Assembly: GCA_050692555.1 (NCBI GenBank)
Contig: JBOGVS010000028.1
Coordinates: forward strand, 1 to 43,840
Source: DAITPV01 sp050692555
Lineage (GTDB): Bacteria; Actinomycetota; UBA4738; CALAEC01
DNA: 43,840 bases
Reading direction: 5' to 3'
A model generated the notes under the pieces. It did no database searches. It saw nothing but the letters and a program-made list of their open reading frames with translations, and was not told where the DNA came from. The position numbers were made by a program, and so were the translations under genes. This document shows positions 23,018 through 31,392 of this stretch, piece by piece. Position 1 is the first letter of the stretch. Every line of letters starts with the position of its first letter.

Positions 23018-24349
23018 CTATGACAGGCCCGGGATCCGCGGGAGGCCGGGCACCTTCATCTTTCCTCCGGTCAGCCGCTTCATCATCTTCCTGGTCTCGT
23101 CGAATTGCTTCAGGAGGGCGTTGACGTCACCGACCGTGGTGCCGCTTCCCCGGGCGATGCGGGACCTGCGGCTCCCCGAGATGATAGCCGGGTTGTGCCG
23201 CTCCCCGGGCGTCATCGAGGAGATGATGGCCTCGGCCCTTCCCATCTGGCGATCGTCGACCTCCAGGTCCTTGAGGCCCGCCGCTCCGGGGACTCCGGGG
23301 AACATCGCCAACAGGTCCTGGAGGGGGCCGAGCTTCTTCACCTCCCGGAGCTGGGTGAGGAAGTCCTCGAGCGTGAACTCGGCCCGCATCATCTTCTCGG
23401 CGGCCTCGCGGGCCTTCTCCTCGTCCAGGGTCTGCTCGGCCTTCTCCACCAGCGAGAGGACGTCGCCCATCCCCAGGATCCGGGAGGCCATGCGGTCGGG
23501 ATGGAAGACTTCGAGATCCTCGGGCTTCTCGCCCGTCCCGGCGAAGAAGATCGGGCGTCCCGTCACCTGCGTCACCGACAGGGCCGCCCCTCCCCGGGCA
23601 TCGCCGTCCAGCTTGGTGACCACGAACCCGGTGACGTCGACCTCGGACATGAACGCCCGGGCCTGTCGCACGGAGTCCTGTCCGGTCATGGCGTCGGCGG
23701 CCATCAGCACGTGGTGCGGCTTCACCGCGGCCCGGACCCGCCCGATCTCCCGCATCATGTCGGTGTCGACGTGAAGCCGCCCGGCGGTGTCCACGATCAG
23801 CACGTCGTGGCTCTCCCGCTGGGCACGTTTCAACGCGGACTTGGCCACCTTGACCGGGTCACGGCCCTCCGACGCGACCGGCACTCCGATCTCGCCGCCC
23901 AGCGTCACCAGCTGATCCACGGCCGCGGGACGCTGGAGGTCCGCGGCGCACAGGAGCGGCCGGCGCCCCTTCTGCATCAGATGAACCGCGAGCTTGGCGC
24001 ACGCGGTGGTCTTCCCCGAACCCTGGATGCCGGCCAGCAGCACCACCGCCGGGGACGCTGAAGGCAGGACGAAGGGCCGGTGCTCGCCGCCCAGGGTCTC
24101 GGTGAGCTCGTCCCGGACCACCTTGGCGACCTGCTGTCCGGGGGTCAGGGACTTCATGACCTCCTCGGACAGGGCCCGGGTTCGGACCCGAGCCAGCAGG
24201 TCGTCGGCCACCCCGGTGGCCACGTCGGCATCCAGGAGGGCCTCCCGGATGTCGCCGAGCGCCGCGTCCACCTGCTTGGGATGAAGCTTCCCGCGCGACC
24301 GAAGCTTCTTGAACACCGCGCCGAGACGGTCCGTGAGCTGCTCGAACAC
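23018..24349 (-). CDS. ffh: Signal recognition particle protein Ffh (SRP54)
   Basis: Ffh binds the SRP RNA and signal sequences of nascent membrane proteins and hands them to FtsY. The N domain (VFEQLTDRLGAVFKKLRSRG) is followed by the G domain with GIQGSGKTTACAKLA, DTAGRLHVD and TKLDGDARGG. The methionine-rich M domain ends with the RNA-binding SGSRRSRIARGSGTTVGDVN. The protein is 443 aa. The GTG at 24349 is chosen because it opens the N domain and lies 7 nt after TAGACT. It heads the ffh-rpsP-KH-rimM-trmD-rplS-lepB-rnhB-yraN series. The SRP RNA gene is not in this window. Confidence 0.97.
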   Translation of the reverse strand: MFEQLTDRLGAVFKKLRSRGKLHPKQVDAALGDIREALLDADVATGVADDLLARVRTRALSEEVMKSLTPGQQVAKVVRDELTETLGGEHRPFVLPSASPAVVLLAGIQGSGKTTACAKLAVHLMQKGRRPLLCAADLQRPAAVDQLVTLGGEIGVPVASEGRDPVKVAKSALKRAQRESHDVLIVDTAGRLHVDTDMMREIGRVRAAVKPHHVLMAADAMTGQDSVRQARAFMSEVDVTGFVVTKLDGDARGGAALSVTQVTGRPIFFAGTGEKPEDLEVFHPDRMASRILGMGDVLSLVEKAEQTLDEEKAREAAEKMMRAEFTLEDFLTQLREVKKLGPLQDLLAMFPGVPGAAGLKDLEVDDRQMGRAEAIISSMTPGERHNPAIISGSRRSRIARGSGTTVGDVNALLKQFDETRKMMKRLTGGKMKVPGLPRIPGLS

Positions 24350-24362
24350 AACGCCCAGTCTA
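24350..24362 (-). promoter_or_regulatory. -10 element for a leaderless ffh start
   Basis: TAGACT (24357-24362, minus strand), 7 nt, then the GTG of ffh. There is no ribosome binding site in the spacer. Confidence 0.5.
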
Positions 24363-24377
24363 CGAGGGAACGGAGAA

Positions 24378-24414
24378 GGGGCCGCCGGGTGGCCCCTCAA
24401 AGCCCGATCGGGCT
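24378..24414 (-). terminator. Two adjacent hairpins between ftsY and ffh
   Basis: After the ftsY stop come a perfect 14-base palindrome (24401-24414, AGCCCGATCGGGCT), then TTTGA, then a six-base-pair GC hairpin (24378-24383 with 24391-24396) followed by TTCT. The position, 26 nt after a stop codon and just before a new promoter, fits termination of the smc-ftsY transcript. The T tracts are short. Confidence 0.5.
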
Positions 24415-24439
24415 AGTCCGTGAAGAAGGGGATGGGTGC

Positions 24440-25411
24440 TTACGAACCCATGACCAGCGAGCGGGCGAAGCCCTCGGGCTCGAAGGGCTCGAGGTCCTCG
24501 AGCCCCTCACCCTTCCCCACCAGCTTCACCGGGATCCCCAGCTCCTCCCTGATGGCCAGGACGATCCCGCCCTTGGCAGTGCCGTCCATCTTGGCCAGGG
24601 CGATGCCGGTGACTCCCACCGCCTCGGTGAACGCCTTGGCCTGGGGGATCCCGTTCTGGCCGGTGGTGGCGTCCAGGACCAGCAGGACCTCATCGGGCGG
24701 CTTGCCCGCGGCGTTCTCCAGGACGCGACGCACCTTCCGAAGCTCGTCCATCAACGGGGTTCGGGAGTGGAGCCGGCCGGCGGTGTCCACGATCAGCACG
24801 TCTCTCCCCCGCGACCGGGCGGCCTGCACCGCGTCGTGGGCCACCGCTCCGGGATCCGCGCCCCGAGCCTGGGTCACCAGGTCCGCGCCGGCACGCTCGG
24901 CCCACGTCCCCAGCTGCTCGGCGGCCGCGGCCCGGAACGTGTCGCTGGCCGCCACGGCCACGGTTCGGCCATCCCGGCGAAGCCGGTGAGCCAGCTTGCC
25001 GATCGTGGTGGTCTTCCCGGTGCCGTTCACCCCCACGACCATCACCACGGCCAGGCCTCGGGGCAGCTCCAGGCCGCGGTCCCCGTGGAACACCTCGGCA
25101 ACCTCCTCGATCACCAGTCGGACGGGATCCGCCCCGGGGTCGTATCGCTCCCGGACCCTGGTGACCACCTCGCGGGCCGCCGCCGGGCCCGCATCGGCCC
25201 GGATCAGCCCCTCCTCCAGCGAAAGCCAGTCGTCGTCGGTGATCCGCTTCTTGCCCACCAGGGTCCGAAGTCGGGCCGCCAGCCCCTCTCGGCGGCGGCG
25301 CGGCTCCGGCGGAGGGGCCTCCCGAAGGCGCCGCCCAACGGCGAACGCGATGACCAGCAGCGCAAGCAGGAGGAATACCAGGACCAGCTCGAGCCCGACT
25401 CCGGCCGGCAT
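24440..25411 (-). CDS. ftsY: SRP receptor FtsY
   Basis: FtsY is the membrane-associated GTPase that receives SRP-ribosome complexes. The protein starts with a hydrophobic segment (LELVLVFLLLALLVIAFAVG) instead of the acidic A domain of E. coli, which suggests direct membrane anchoring. The N domain is followed by G-domain motifs VVGVNGTGKTTTIGKLAH, SDTFRAAAAEQL, DTAGRLHSR and AKMDGTAKGG. The length of 323 aa is normal for this form. The ATG directly follows the smc stop. The smc-ftsY pair is conserved in actinobacteria. Confidence 0.96.
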   Translation of the reverse strand: MPAGVGLELVLVFLLLALLVIAFAVGRRLREAPPPEPRRRREGLAARLRTLVGKKRITDDDWLSLEEGLIRADAGPAAAREVVTRVRERYDPGADPVRLVIEEVAEVFHGDRGLELPRGLAVVMVVGVNGTGKTTTIGKLAHRLRRDGRTVAVAASDTFRAAAAEQLGTWAERAGADLVTQARGADPGAVAHDAVQAARSRGRDVLIVDTAGRLHSRTPLMDELRKVRRVLENAAGKPPDEVLLVLDATTGQNGIPQAKAFTEAVGVTGIALAKMDGTAKGGIVLAIREELGIPVKLVGKGEGLEDLEPFEPEGFARSLVMGS

Positions 25412-28400
25412 CTACCGGGTGCCCACGGCGTCGGCGACCCGCTGGGAGATCACCCGGGAGGCGCCGTCCTTCCCCATCGACACCCCGTACAGGATGTCCG
25501 CGGCTTCCATCGTCCGCTTCTGATGGGTGACCAGAATCACCTGCGACATCTCCGCGAACCCCCTGATCAGCTCGAGGAACCGGTGGAGGTTCACATCGTC
25601 GAGGGCCGCCTCCACCTCGTCCAGGAGGTAGAAGGGTGACGGCCGGGCCCGGAAGATCGCGAACAGGAACCCCAGAGCCGTGAGGGCCCGCTCACCACCG
25701 GAGAGGAGCGACAGCCGTTTCACCCGCTTGCGACCGGGCCGCGCCTCGATCTCGATACCGGTGGTCAACAGATCTCCGGGGTCGGTCAGCGAGAGCTTCC
25801 CCTCGCCGTCGGGGAACAGCTGTGCGAACAGCTCCTGGAACTGGGCGGCCACGTCTCGGAACGCGGCGTCGAAGATCTCCACCACCTGCCGGTCCACGTC
25901 CCCGATCACCTGCTGGAGGTCCCGCCGCGCGGCCTTGACGTCGTCGATCTCCCGCTGCAGGAAGTCGTGGCGCTCCTGCAGCTCCCGGTATTCCTCCCCC
26001 GCCACCAGGTTCACCCGGCCCAGCAGCGCCAGGCGACGGGCCAACAGGTCGGAACGCTTCTGAAGCTCCTCGACCGTGTCGTCGTCACCCAGGGCCTGTA
26101 CAGCCTCGGCCGGATCCTTCCGATGTCCGTCGGCCAACACCCGCTCGGCCTCGGCGATCCGGCGTTCCACTTCCCTGCGGGACTGCTCGGCGTCCTCGTA
26201 CTCGTCGCGGAGGCCCTGGAGGGTCGCCGCCGCCTCACGCCACTCCCGGTTCGCCCGGGTGTCCTGGGAACGCAGGTCGGACGCCCCCCTGGCCGCGGCC
26301 TCCCGGCGTGTAGCGGCGTCGGCCGCGGCGGTCTCGGTCTCCCGCTGGAGCAGGTCCGCCCGCTCCCGCTCATCCGTCGCCTGCTGGGCGATCTCGGCCA
26401 GCGACGTCGGGTCTTCGCGGCGCAACCGCTCGGCGTCGGCCCGGCGAGCGGCGACCCCTTCCTCGAGCCGGGTTCGTTCCCGCCGCAGGGCTTCGACCGT
26501 TACCCGGAGCTCCACGGGAGGCTCGGGTACGGGAGGCACGCCCTGGGCCGGTCCGTCCGGCGCCGGCGCGGCACCGATGGCCGCGGTCACTTCCGCAAGG
26601 GTCCCCTCCACACCCGCGGCGCGCTGCTCGAGCACCTCGCGCTCACGCCTGACCGCGGCCAGGTCGGCATCGAGGCGGGCCATCCGCTCGGCGGTGGCCG
26701 TGATGTCCGCGTCCGTGCGCCGGAGGGCCTCCTCCACGCTGGCCCGCTCGGCGTTGAGCCTGGCCAGGGCCTGCCGGCGAGCGGTGAGGTCCCGGCCGAC
26801 CTCGGCGTACTCCCGAAGGGCGGCGTCCTCGACCTGCCGCAGGGCTCGATCGGCGTCGGAGGGGTGGGGCGCGGTCCGGACCACGGCCGGACCTACCAGC
26901 ACTCCGTCCGGGGTGACGAAGGCGGCCCCAGGGTGGTTGCGGTGCCGGGCCAGTGCGTCGTCGCGATCCTCGGCCAGGTAGACGTGACGCAACGCGTTGC
27001 GCACGGCCGCCTCGGCCCGGGGATCCGACGCCTTCACCGCCGACAGGAGGCTCCGCTCCCGGGGAAGGACGAAGGAGGGGGGGGCCTCCTGGGCCACGGC
27101 CATGGTGGCTCCACCGGCCTCGGGGGCATCGGCCACCGCCTCGCCGTGATCCGCGTACACCACCGCGTCCGCCATCCCTCCCAGGGAGGCGGCCACGGCC
27201 CGCTCCATTCCTTTCTCCACCTCGATGAGCTCTGACAGCAGCCCGATGACCCGCCCGCGTCGAGACCTCAGCATCCGGCGCCCCGGTGTGTCGGCGAGAG
27301 CCTCCCTCCTGGCCCCGACCGCCTGTCGCCGGCCGTCGAGAGCGCGCTCACGGCCCTCCAGCTCCACGACCTCGGCGCCGAGCCGGTCCGCCTCCCGCTG
27401 GAGCCGAGACAGCCGGTCCGACACCGGGGTGTACCGGCCGTCCAGCCGCTCCACCTCTTCCTCGAGCTCGTCCCGCCGGCGCTGGGTGTCCGCTTCCCGC
27501 CGCCGGACCTCGGCCAGCGAGGCCGCGATCCGATGCTGCTCCGTCTGGGCCACCTCCAGCGACCGCCGGAGCGCCTGAACCTCCACGCGGTGGTCGACGG
27601 CACGCTCCTGGGCCAGGCGGCGCTGCTCTTCCGCCACCCGCCGGGTGCGCTCGGCCTCCGCGTAGGCTCGCTCCGCCGCCCCCAGGGCGGCCTCCTTCTC
27701 CGATAGGTCCCGAGCCACCTCGGACAGGTCTCGCTCGGCCCGGTCCACCTCCTCTTCGATCGCCCCCAGGCGTCCCGAGCGTCCGCTGGCTTCGGCCGCC
27801 CGGGCCCGAGCCTCCCCCTCGTTCCGCACCGACTCCCGCAACGCCACCTCGGCGGCGGACCGGGCCTGCCCGGCTTCCGTCTCCCGGGTCTCGGCCCGGG
27901 TCAGGACTCGCTCCGCTTCGCCGAGCCGGGATGCCAGCGACGCGATCTCCGCGTCCAGAGCCGCCAGCTTCTCCTGGGCCTCCCGGCGGCGAGCCTGCCC
28001 CTCCTCCCAGCCGGGCCGCCGGGCGTCGCGATCCCGCAGCAGGTCCCGGAGGCGAGCCGCCGCCAGGCGCCAGGCCAGTTCGTCGGCCTCACCGGACAGC
28101 CGCTCGTGCTTCCCGGCGGCCTCGGCCTGCTGTTTGAGGGGGCGGAGCCGTCGCTTCAGCTCCGCCATCACGTCCTGCAGGCGAAGGAGGTCTTGGTCCA
28201 GAGATACCAGCCGGCGTTGGGCCCGCTCCTTCCGGCGGCGGTGCTTGGCGATGCCCGCGGCCTCCTCGATGAACTGGCGGCGTTCCTCCGGCCCGGCCAC
28301 CAGGACGTCCTCGAGCTGCCCCTGTCCCACCACGGTGTGAAGGGCCCGCCCGATGCCGCTGTCGGAGAGGAGCTCCTGGATGTCCAGCAGCCGGGAGGAC

Positions 28401-28750
28401 CTCCCTCCGATGAGGTACTGGCTGTCGCCGGAGCGGTACACGACCCTGCCGACCTCGATCTCGGACTGGGCAACCGGGATCAGTCCCGCCTCGTTGTCGA
28501 TCACCAGGCCGACCTCGGCCAGCCCCAGTGCGGGACGGGCAGGACTGCCGGCGAAGATCACGTCGGCCATCTGCGAGCCTCGCAGGGCCCGGGGCCCCTG
28601 CTCGCCGAGCACCCAGGCGATGGCGTCGACCAGGTTGGACTTCCCCGACCCGTTGGGACCCACGATCACACTGACGCCGGGAGCGAACTCGATGACGGTC
28701 CGGTCCGCGAAGGACTTGAACCCGCGAACCGCGAGCGACCTGAGGAACAT
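25412..28750 (-). CDS. smc: Chromosome segregation protein SMC
   Basis: SMC is the ATPase core of the bacterial condensin; with ScpA and ScpB (not in this window) it compacts and separates chromosomes. The N-terminal head has FVGPNGSGKSN-type Walker A (VIVGPNGSGKSNLVDAIAWV). Long coiled coils flank the hinge (RGRVIGLLSELIEVEKGMER). The C-terminal head has the signature LSLLSGGERALTALGFLFAI and Walker B FYLLDEVEAALDDVNLHRF. The protein is 1112 aa. The ATG at 28750 is correct: it is two residues before the first strand and lies 7 nt after TAGCAT. Confidence 0.97.
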   Translation of the reverse strand: MFLRSLAVRGFKSFADRTVIEFAPGVSVIVGPNGSGKSNLVDAIAWVLGEQGPRALRGSQMADVIFAGSPARPALGLAEVGLVIDNEAGLIPVAQSEIEVGRVVYRSGDSQYLIGGRSSRLLDIQELLSDSGIGRALHTVVGQGQLEDVLVAGPEERRQFIEEAAGIAKHRRRKERAQRRLVSLDQDLLRLQDVMAELKRRLRPLKQQAEAAGKHERLSGEADELAWRLAAARLRDLLRDRDARRPGWEEGQARRREAQEKLAALDAEIASLASRLGEAERVLTRAETRETEAGQARSAAEVALRESVRNEGEARARAAEASGRSGRLGAIEEEVDRAERDLSEVARDLSEKEAALGAAERAYAEAERTRRVAEEQRRLAQERAVDHRVEVQALRRSLEVAQTEQHRIAASLAEVRRREADTQRRRDELEEEVERLDGRYTPVSDRLSRLQREADRLGAEVVELEGRERALDGRRQAVGARREALADTPGRRMLRSRRGRVIGLLSELIEVEKGMERAVAASLGGMADAVVYADHGEAVADAPEAGGATMAVAQEAPPSFVLPRERSLLSAVKASDPRAEAAVRNALRHVYLAEDRDDALARHRNHPGAAFVTPDGVLVGPAVVRTAPHPSDADRALRQVEDAALREYAEVGRDLTARRQALARLNAERASVEEALRRTDADITATAERMARLDADLAAVRREREVLEQRAAGVEGTLAEVTAAIGAAPAPDGPAQGVPPVPEPPVELRVTVEALRRERTRLEEGVAARRADAERLRREDPTSLAEIAQQATDERERADLLQRETETAAADAATRREAAARGASDLRSQDTRANREWREAAATLQGLRDEYEDAEQSRREVERRIAEAERVLADGHRKDPAEAVQALGDDDTVEELQKRSDLLARRLALLGRVNLVAGEEYRELQERHDFLQREIDDVKAARRDLQQVIGDVDRQVVEIFDAAFRDVAAQFQELFAQLFPDGEGKLSLTDPGDLLTTGIEIEARPGRKRVKRLSLLSGGERALTALGFLFAIFRARPSPFYLLDEVEAALDDVNLHRFLELIRGFAEMSQVILVTHQKRTMEAADILYGVSMGKDGASRVISQRVADAVGTR

Positions 28751-28763
28751 CGGACGGATGCTA
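28751..28763 (-). promoter_or_regulatory. -10 element for a leaderless smc start
   Basis: TAGCAT (28758-28763, minus strand), 7 nt, then the smc ATG, within the 44-bp acyP-smc gap. Confidence 0.5.
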
Positions 28764-28794
28764 CCAGCGGAATCGTGTGGTTTCCCGGAAGCGG

Positions 28795-29064
28795 TCAGAT
28801 CCTCACCTCGAAGCGATCGAGGCCTTCCGGGTCCTCCCGGGTCACCTCCACGTGCTGCACCTCCGCGCCGCCGGGGCCCCGACGACACCAAGACACCATC
28901 CGCTCGACGGCCTCCTCGGGTCCCTCGAACACCGCCTCCACTCGGCCATCGGGCAGGTTGCGCACCCAGCCGGCCAGCCCCTCCGACTGCGCCCGCCGGC
29001 GGGTCTCGTACCGAAAGAACACGCCCTGGACCTGTCCGGTCACCACGACGTGCGCTCTGATCAT
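28795..29064 (-). CDS. acyP: Acylphosphatase
   Basis: A small enzyme that hydrolyses carboxyl-phosphate bonds such as that of acetyl phosphate; its physiological role is unclear. The 89-aa sequence has the phosphate-binding loop VTGQVQGVFFRYETRRRA with the catalytic Arg, and the catalytic Asn in GLAGWVRNLPDGRVEAVFEG. The ATG at 29064 gives the family length and lies 7 nt after TAGGGT. acyP upstream of smc is usual in actinobacteria. Confidence 0.93.
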   Translation of the reverse strand: MIRAHVVVTGQVQGVFFRYETRRRAQSEGLAGWVRNLPDGRVEAVFEGPEEAVERMVSWCRRGPGGAEVQHVEVTREDPEGLDRFEVRI

Positions 29065-29077
29065 CGCCCCGACCCTA
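29065..29077 (-). promoter_or_regulatory. -10 element for a leaderless acyP start
   Basis: TAGGGT (29072-29077, minus strand), 7 nt, then the acyP ATG. Confidence 0.45.
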
Positions 29078-29349
29078 CCCAGCCTCGGGTGAAGCCGGCC
29101 GGGATAGACGGGGAGGGGCCGAACGGCTGACACGAGCATCGTGGGTTCGCATGAGGGCGCTCCCCGGGCGGGCTCCCACGATTGGAGCCGGGCTCACGGA
29201 GAGTGGGATCTGAGGTGAATCGACCCCTTTGGACACCCGGCTGCCGAGCTCAGTCCGTCCGCCGCTCGGAGCGGACTAGTCCATTTGGGCCATACGCGAA
29301 ACCACCCAATCGTCGTATCCAGGGAGTCCCCCTGAGGGCCGATACCCGA
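29078..29349 (+). other. Non-coding region with inverted repeats upstream of the sensor kinase
   Basis: About 270 bp between divergent acyP and the kinase without a supportable gene. The half nearer the kinase is rich in inverted repeats: AGTCCG (29252-29257) with CGGACT (29272-29277), the perfect palindrome GGACTAGTCC (29273-29282), and an 8-bp hairpin with one bulge between ATACGCGA (29292-29299) and TCGTCGTAT (29310-29318). They could be operators or a structured RNA leader. I could not match them to a known riboswitch. No clear -10 for the kinase was found. Confidence 0.45.
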
Positions 29350-31392
29350 ATGGACGTGGGCGAGAGAGCAGCACCCCGGGTGGTGGGCCGAAGCCCAGAA
29401 AGGAACGCCAAGGTGGGACTGCTGTCCGTCGCACTGGCGGGCACGGCCCTGGCCCTGTACCTGCTGGTGGTTCGCCACCTGCCCCCGGTCCCCGCCGAGC
29501 TGCGACTCCCGTGGTGGGCCATCGCCACCATGTTCTTCCTGGCCGAGGTGCTGGTGGTCAACGTCCGGTTCCGCCGCAATGCGTACGCGTTCTCTCTCAG
29601 CGAGATCCCCCTGGTGATCGGGCTGTTCACCGCGACCCCGGCCGGCCTGGTGGCCGGCCAGCTCGTTGGATCGCTGGCCGCGCTGGCGCTCCGCCGTCGT
29701 CAGTCCCCCTTGAAGCTGGCATTCAACCTCAGTCACATCTTCCTGGAGGCGGTGCTGGCCCTCTTGGTGTTCCACGCGTTCAGGTCCGGGGACCCCCTCG
29801 AGGCGCTGGGGTGGATGGCGGCGTTCCTGACCACGTTCGCCATCGCCCTGGTGGCCGACCTCACGGTGGGCGCGGCCGTTTCGCTGTCCGAGGGGAGGAT
29901 GCAGGTCCAGGCGATGTTCCACGGCCTGGCCTTCGGGAAAGTGGTGTCGGCCACCAACACGAGCATCGGCCTGATCGGGGTCATGGTCCTGTGGATGCAT
30001 CCCGAGTCCGCGTGGCTGCTTGCGGTCCCCGCGGCGATCCTGTTCCTCGCCTACCGCGCATACGCCGGCCAGCGCCAGCAGCACGAAAGCCTGGAGTTCC
30101 TCCACGAGTCCACGCGCGTGCTGAACCAGTCGCTAAAAATCGACGCTGCGGTCTCCACGCTCCTGGCCCAGGCCCGGAAGATGTTTCGGGCCGACATCTC
30201 GGAGATCGTCCTCCTGCCGGACGAGCCCGACGGGGACGCCTCGATCGCCACGCTCGGACCCGGCCAGGGACGTGCATCGACGGGGCACGCTCGCCTGGAC
30301 CCCACCGAGGGCGTGTGGGCCAGGATGGCCGCCGAGGAGCAGGCCATCCTCCTGGCCAGGCCGATCCAGCCCGCCCGGCTCCGTGCTCACTTCGAGCGGC
30401 GAGGGATCCACGAAGCCATGGCCGCTCCACTCCGAGGGCGCGACGGCGTGGTGGGGATGATGATGGTCGCCAACCGCACCGCAGACGTCTCCACGTTCGA
30501 CGGCGAGGACCTCAAGCTGTTCGAGGCCCTCACGAACCACGCTAGCGTGTCGCTGGAGAACGCCAAGCTGGTGTCGCGACTGGAGGAGTCCCTGGCCCAC
30601 CTGACCGAGATGAACCGGATGAAGGACGACTTCGTGGCCACGGTCTCCCACGAGCTGCGGACCCCGCTGACCACGATCCAGGGGTCGGTGAAGACCCTTC
30701 TTCAGCTGGGCCCCAGCGTGGACCAGGATTCGGAGCGCTCACTGCTCGAGGCGATCAACCGGCAGGGAGAGCGGCTCCATCAGCTGATCGAGGACCTGCT
30801 GGTCGCGGCCCAGATCGAGTCGCGGGGGATCAACCCCGTCGTCACCCGCACGTCGCTCACGGGGATCGCCGAGCAGGTCGCGGAGGAGCTCCAGCTCAGA
30901 GACCGGGACCGTTCGGTCATCGTCCACGTCGACGGGGAGGTCCCTGCGGTGGAGACGGACGGGCGCCGGGTCCACCAGATCGTCGCCAACCTGGCCGAGA
31001 ACGCCATCAAGTACTCGCCACCGGGGCGCACCGTCACGCTCCGGGTGCGGCCGGCCGGGGGAGGCGGAGCCATCTCCGTGCAGGACCAGGGGGGCGGGAT
31101 CCCACAGGAGCTTCGGGACCGCATCTTCGACCGCTTCTATCAGGTCGACCAGACCATCACCCGGACCGTGGGCGGGGCGGGGCTGGGCCTGTACATCTGC
31201 CGCCAGCTCGCCGACGTGATCGGCGGGCGAGTGGCCCTGGAACGGTCCGACCACCGCGGCTCGGTGTTCACCCTGTGGGTGCCGGCGGAGTCTCCCGGGC
31301 GACCCCACGATGATGGCGGCCGCCTCCCCCGCAACGAGGACGCCGGGGTGGTGAACCTTTCGGCCAGAGCCGGCGGCGCGTCCCCAGCCTAG
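29350..31392 (+). CDS. Membrane sensor histidine kinase with GAF domain
   Basis: A 680-aa kinase. The N-terminal ~270 residues form a multi-helix membrane sensor (about seven segments, for example IATMFFLAEVLVVNVRF and LGWMAAFLTTFAIALVADLT). A GAF-like domain follows (to about residue 415), then HisKA with the phosphorylated His in FVATVSHELRTPLTT and the HATPase with the N box (LAENAIKYSPPG), G1 (VQDQGGGIP) and G2 (VGGAGLGLYICRQL). The ATG at 29350 is the first plausible start; the upstream in-frame sequence looks non-coding. No response regulator lies beside it, so its partner is unknown. It converges on mutM and shares the CTAG stop at 31389-31392. Confidence 0.9.
   Translation: MDVGERAAPRVVGRSPERNAKVGLLSVALAGTALALYLLVVRHLPPVPAELRLPWWAIATMFFLAEVLVVNVRFRRNAYAFSLSEIPLVIGLFTATPAGLVAGQLVGSLAALALRRRQSPLKLAFNLSHIFLEAVLALLVFHAFRSGDPLEALGWMAAFLTTFAIALVADLTVGAAVSLSEGRMQVQAMFHGLAFGKVVSATNTSIGLIGVMVLWMHPESAWLLAVPAAILFLAYRAYAGQRQQHESLEFLHESTRVLNQSLKIDAAVSTLLAQARKMFRADISEIVLLPDEPDGDASIATLGPGQGRASTGHARLDPTEGVWARMAAEEQAILLARPIQPARLRAHFERRGIHEAMAAPLRGRDGVVGMMMVANRTADVSTFDGEDLKLFEALTNHASVSLENAKLVSRLEESLAHLTEMNRMKDDFVATVSHELRTPLTTIQGSVKTLLQLGPSVDQDSERSLLEAINRQGERLHQLIEDLLVAAQIESRGINPVVTRTSLTGIAEQVAEELQLRDRDRSVIVHVDGEVPAVETDGRRVHQIVANLAENAIKYSPPGRTVTLRVRPAGGGGAISVQDQGGGIPQELRDRIFDRFYQVDQTITRTVGGAGLGLYICRQLADVIGGRVALERSDHRGSVFTLWVPAESPGRPHDDGGRLPRNEDAGVVNLSARAGGASPA

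Noticed and set aside
29182..29349. N-terminal extension of the histidine kinase
   Set aside because: The extra start would be TTG, the peptide is unlike a protein domain, and the region is dominated by inverted repeats.
29252..29349. Known riboswitch upstream of the kinase
   Set aside because: Hairpins are present, but I could not match the conserved cores of c-di-GMP, cobalamin, TPP, SAM or other common riboswitches.
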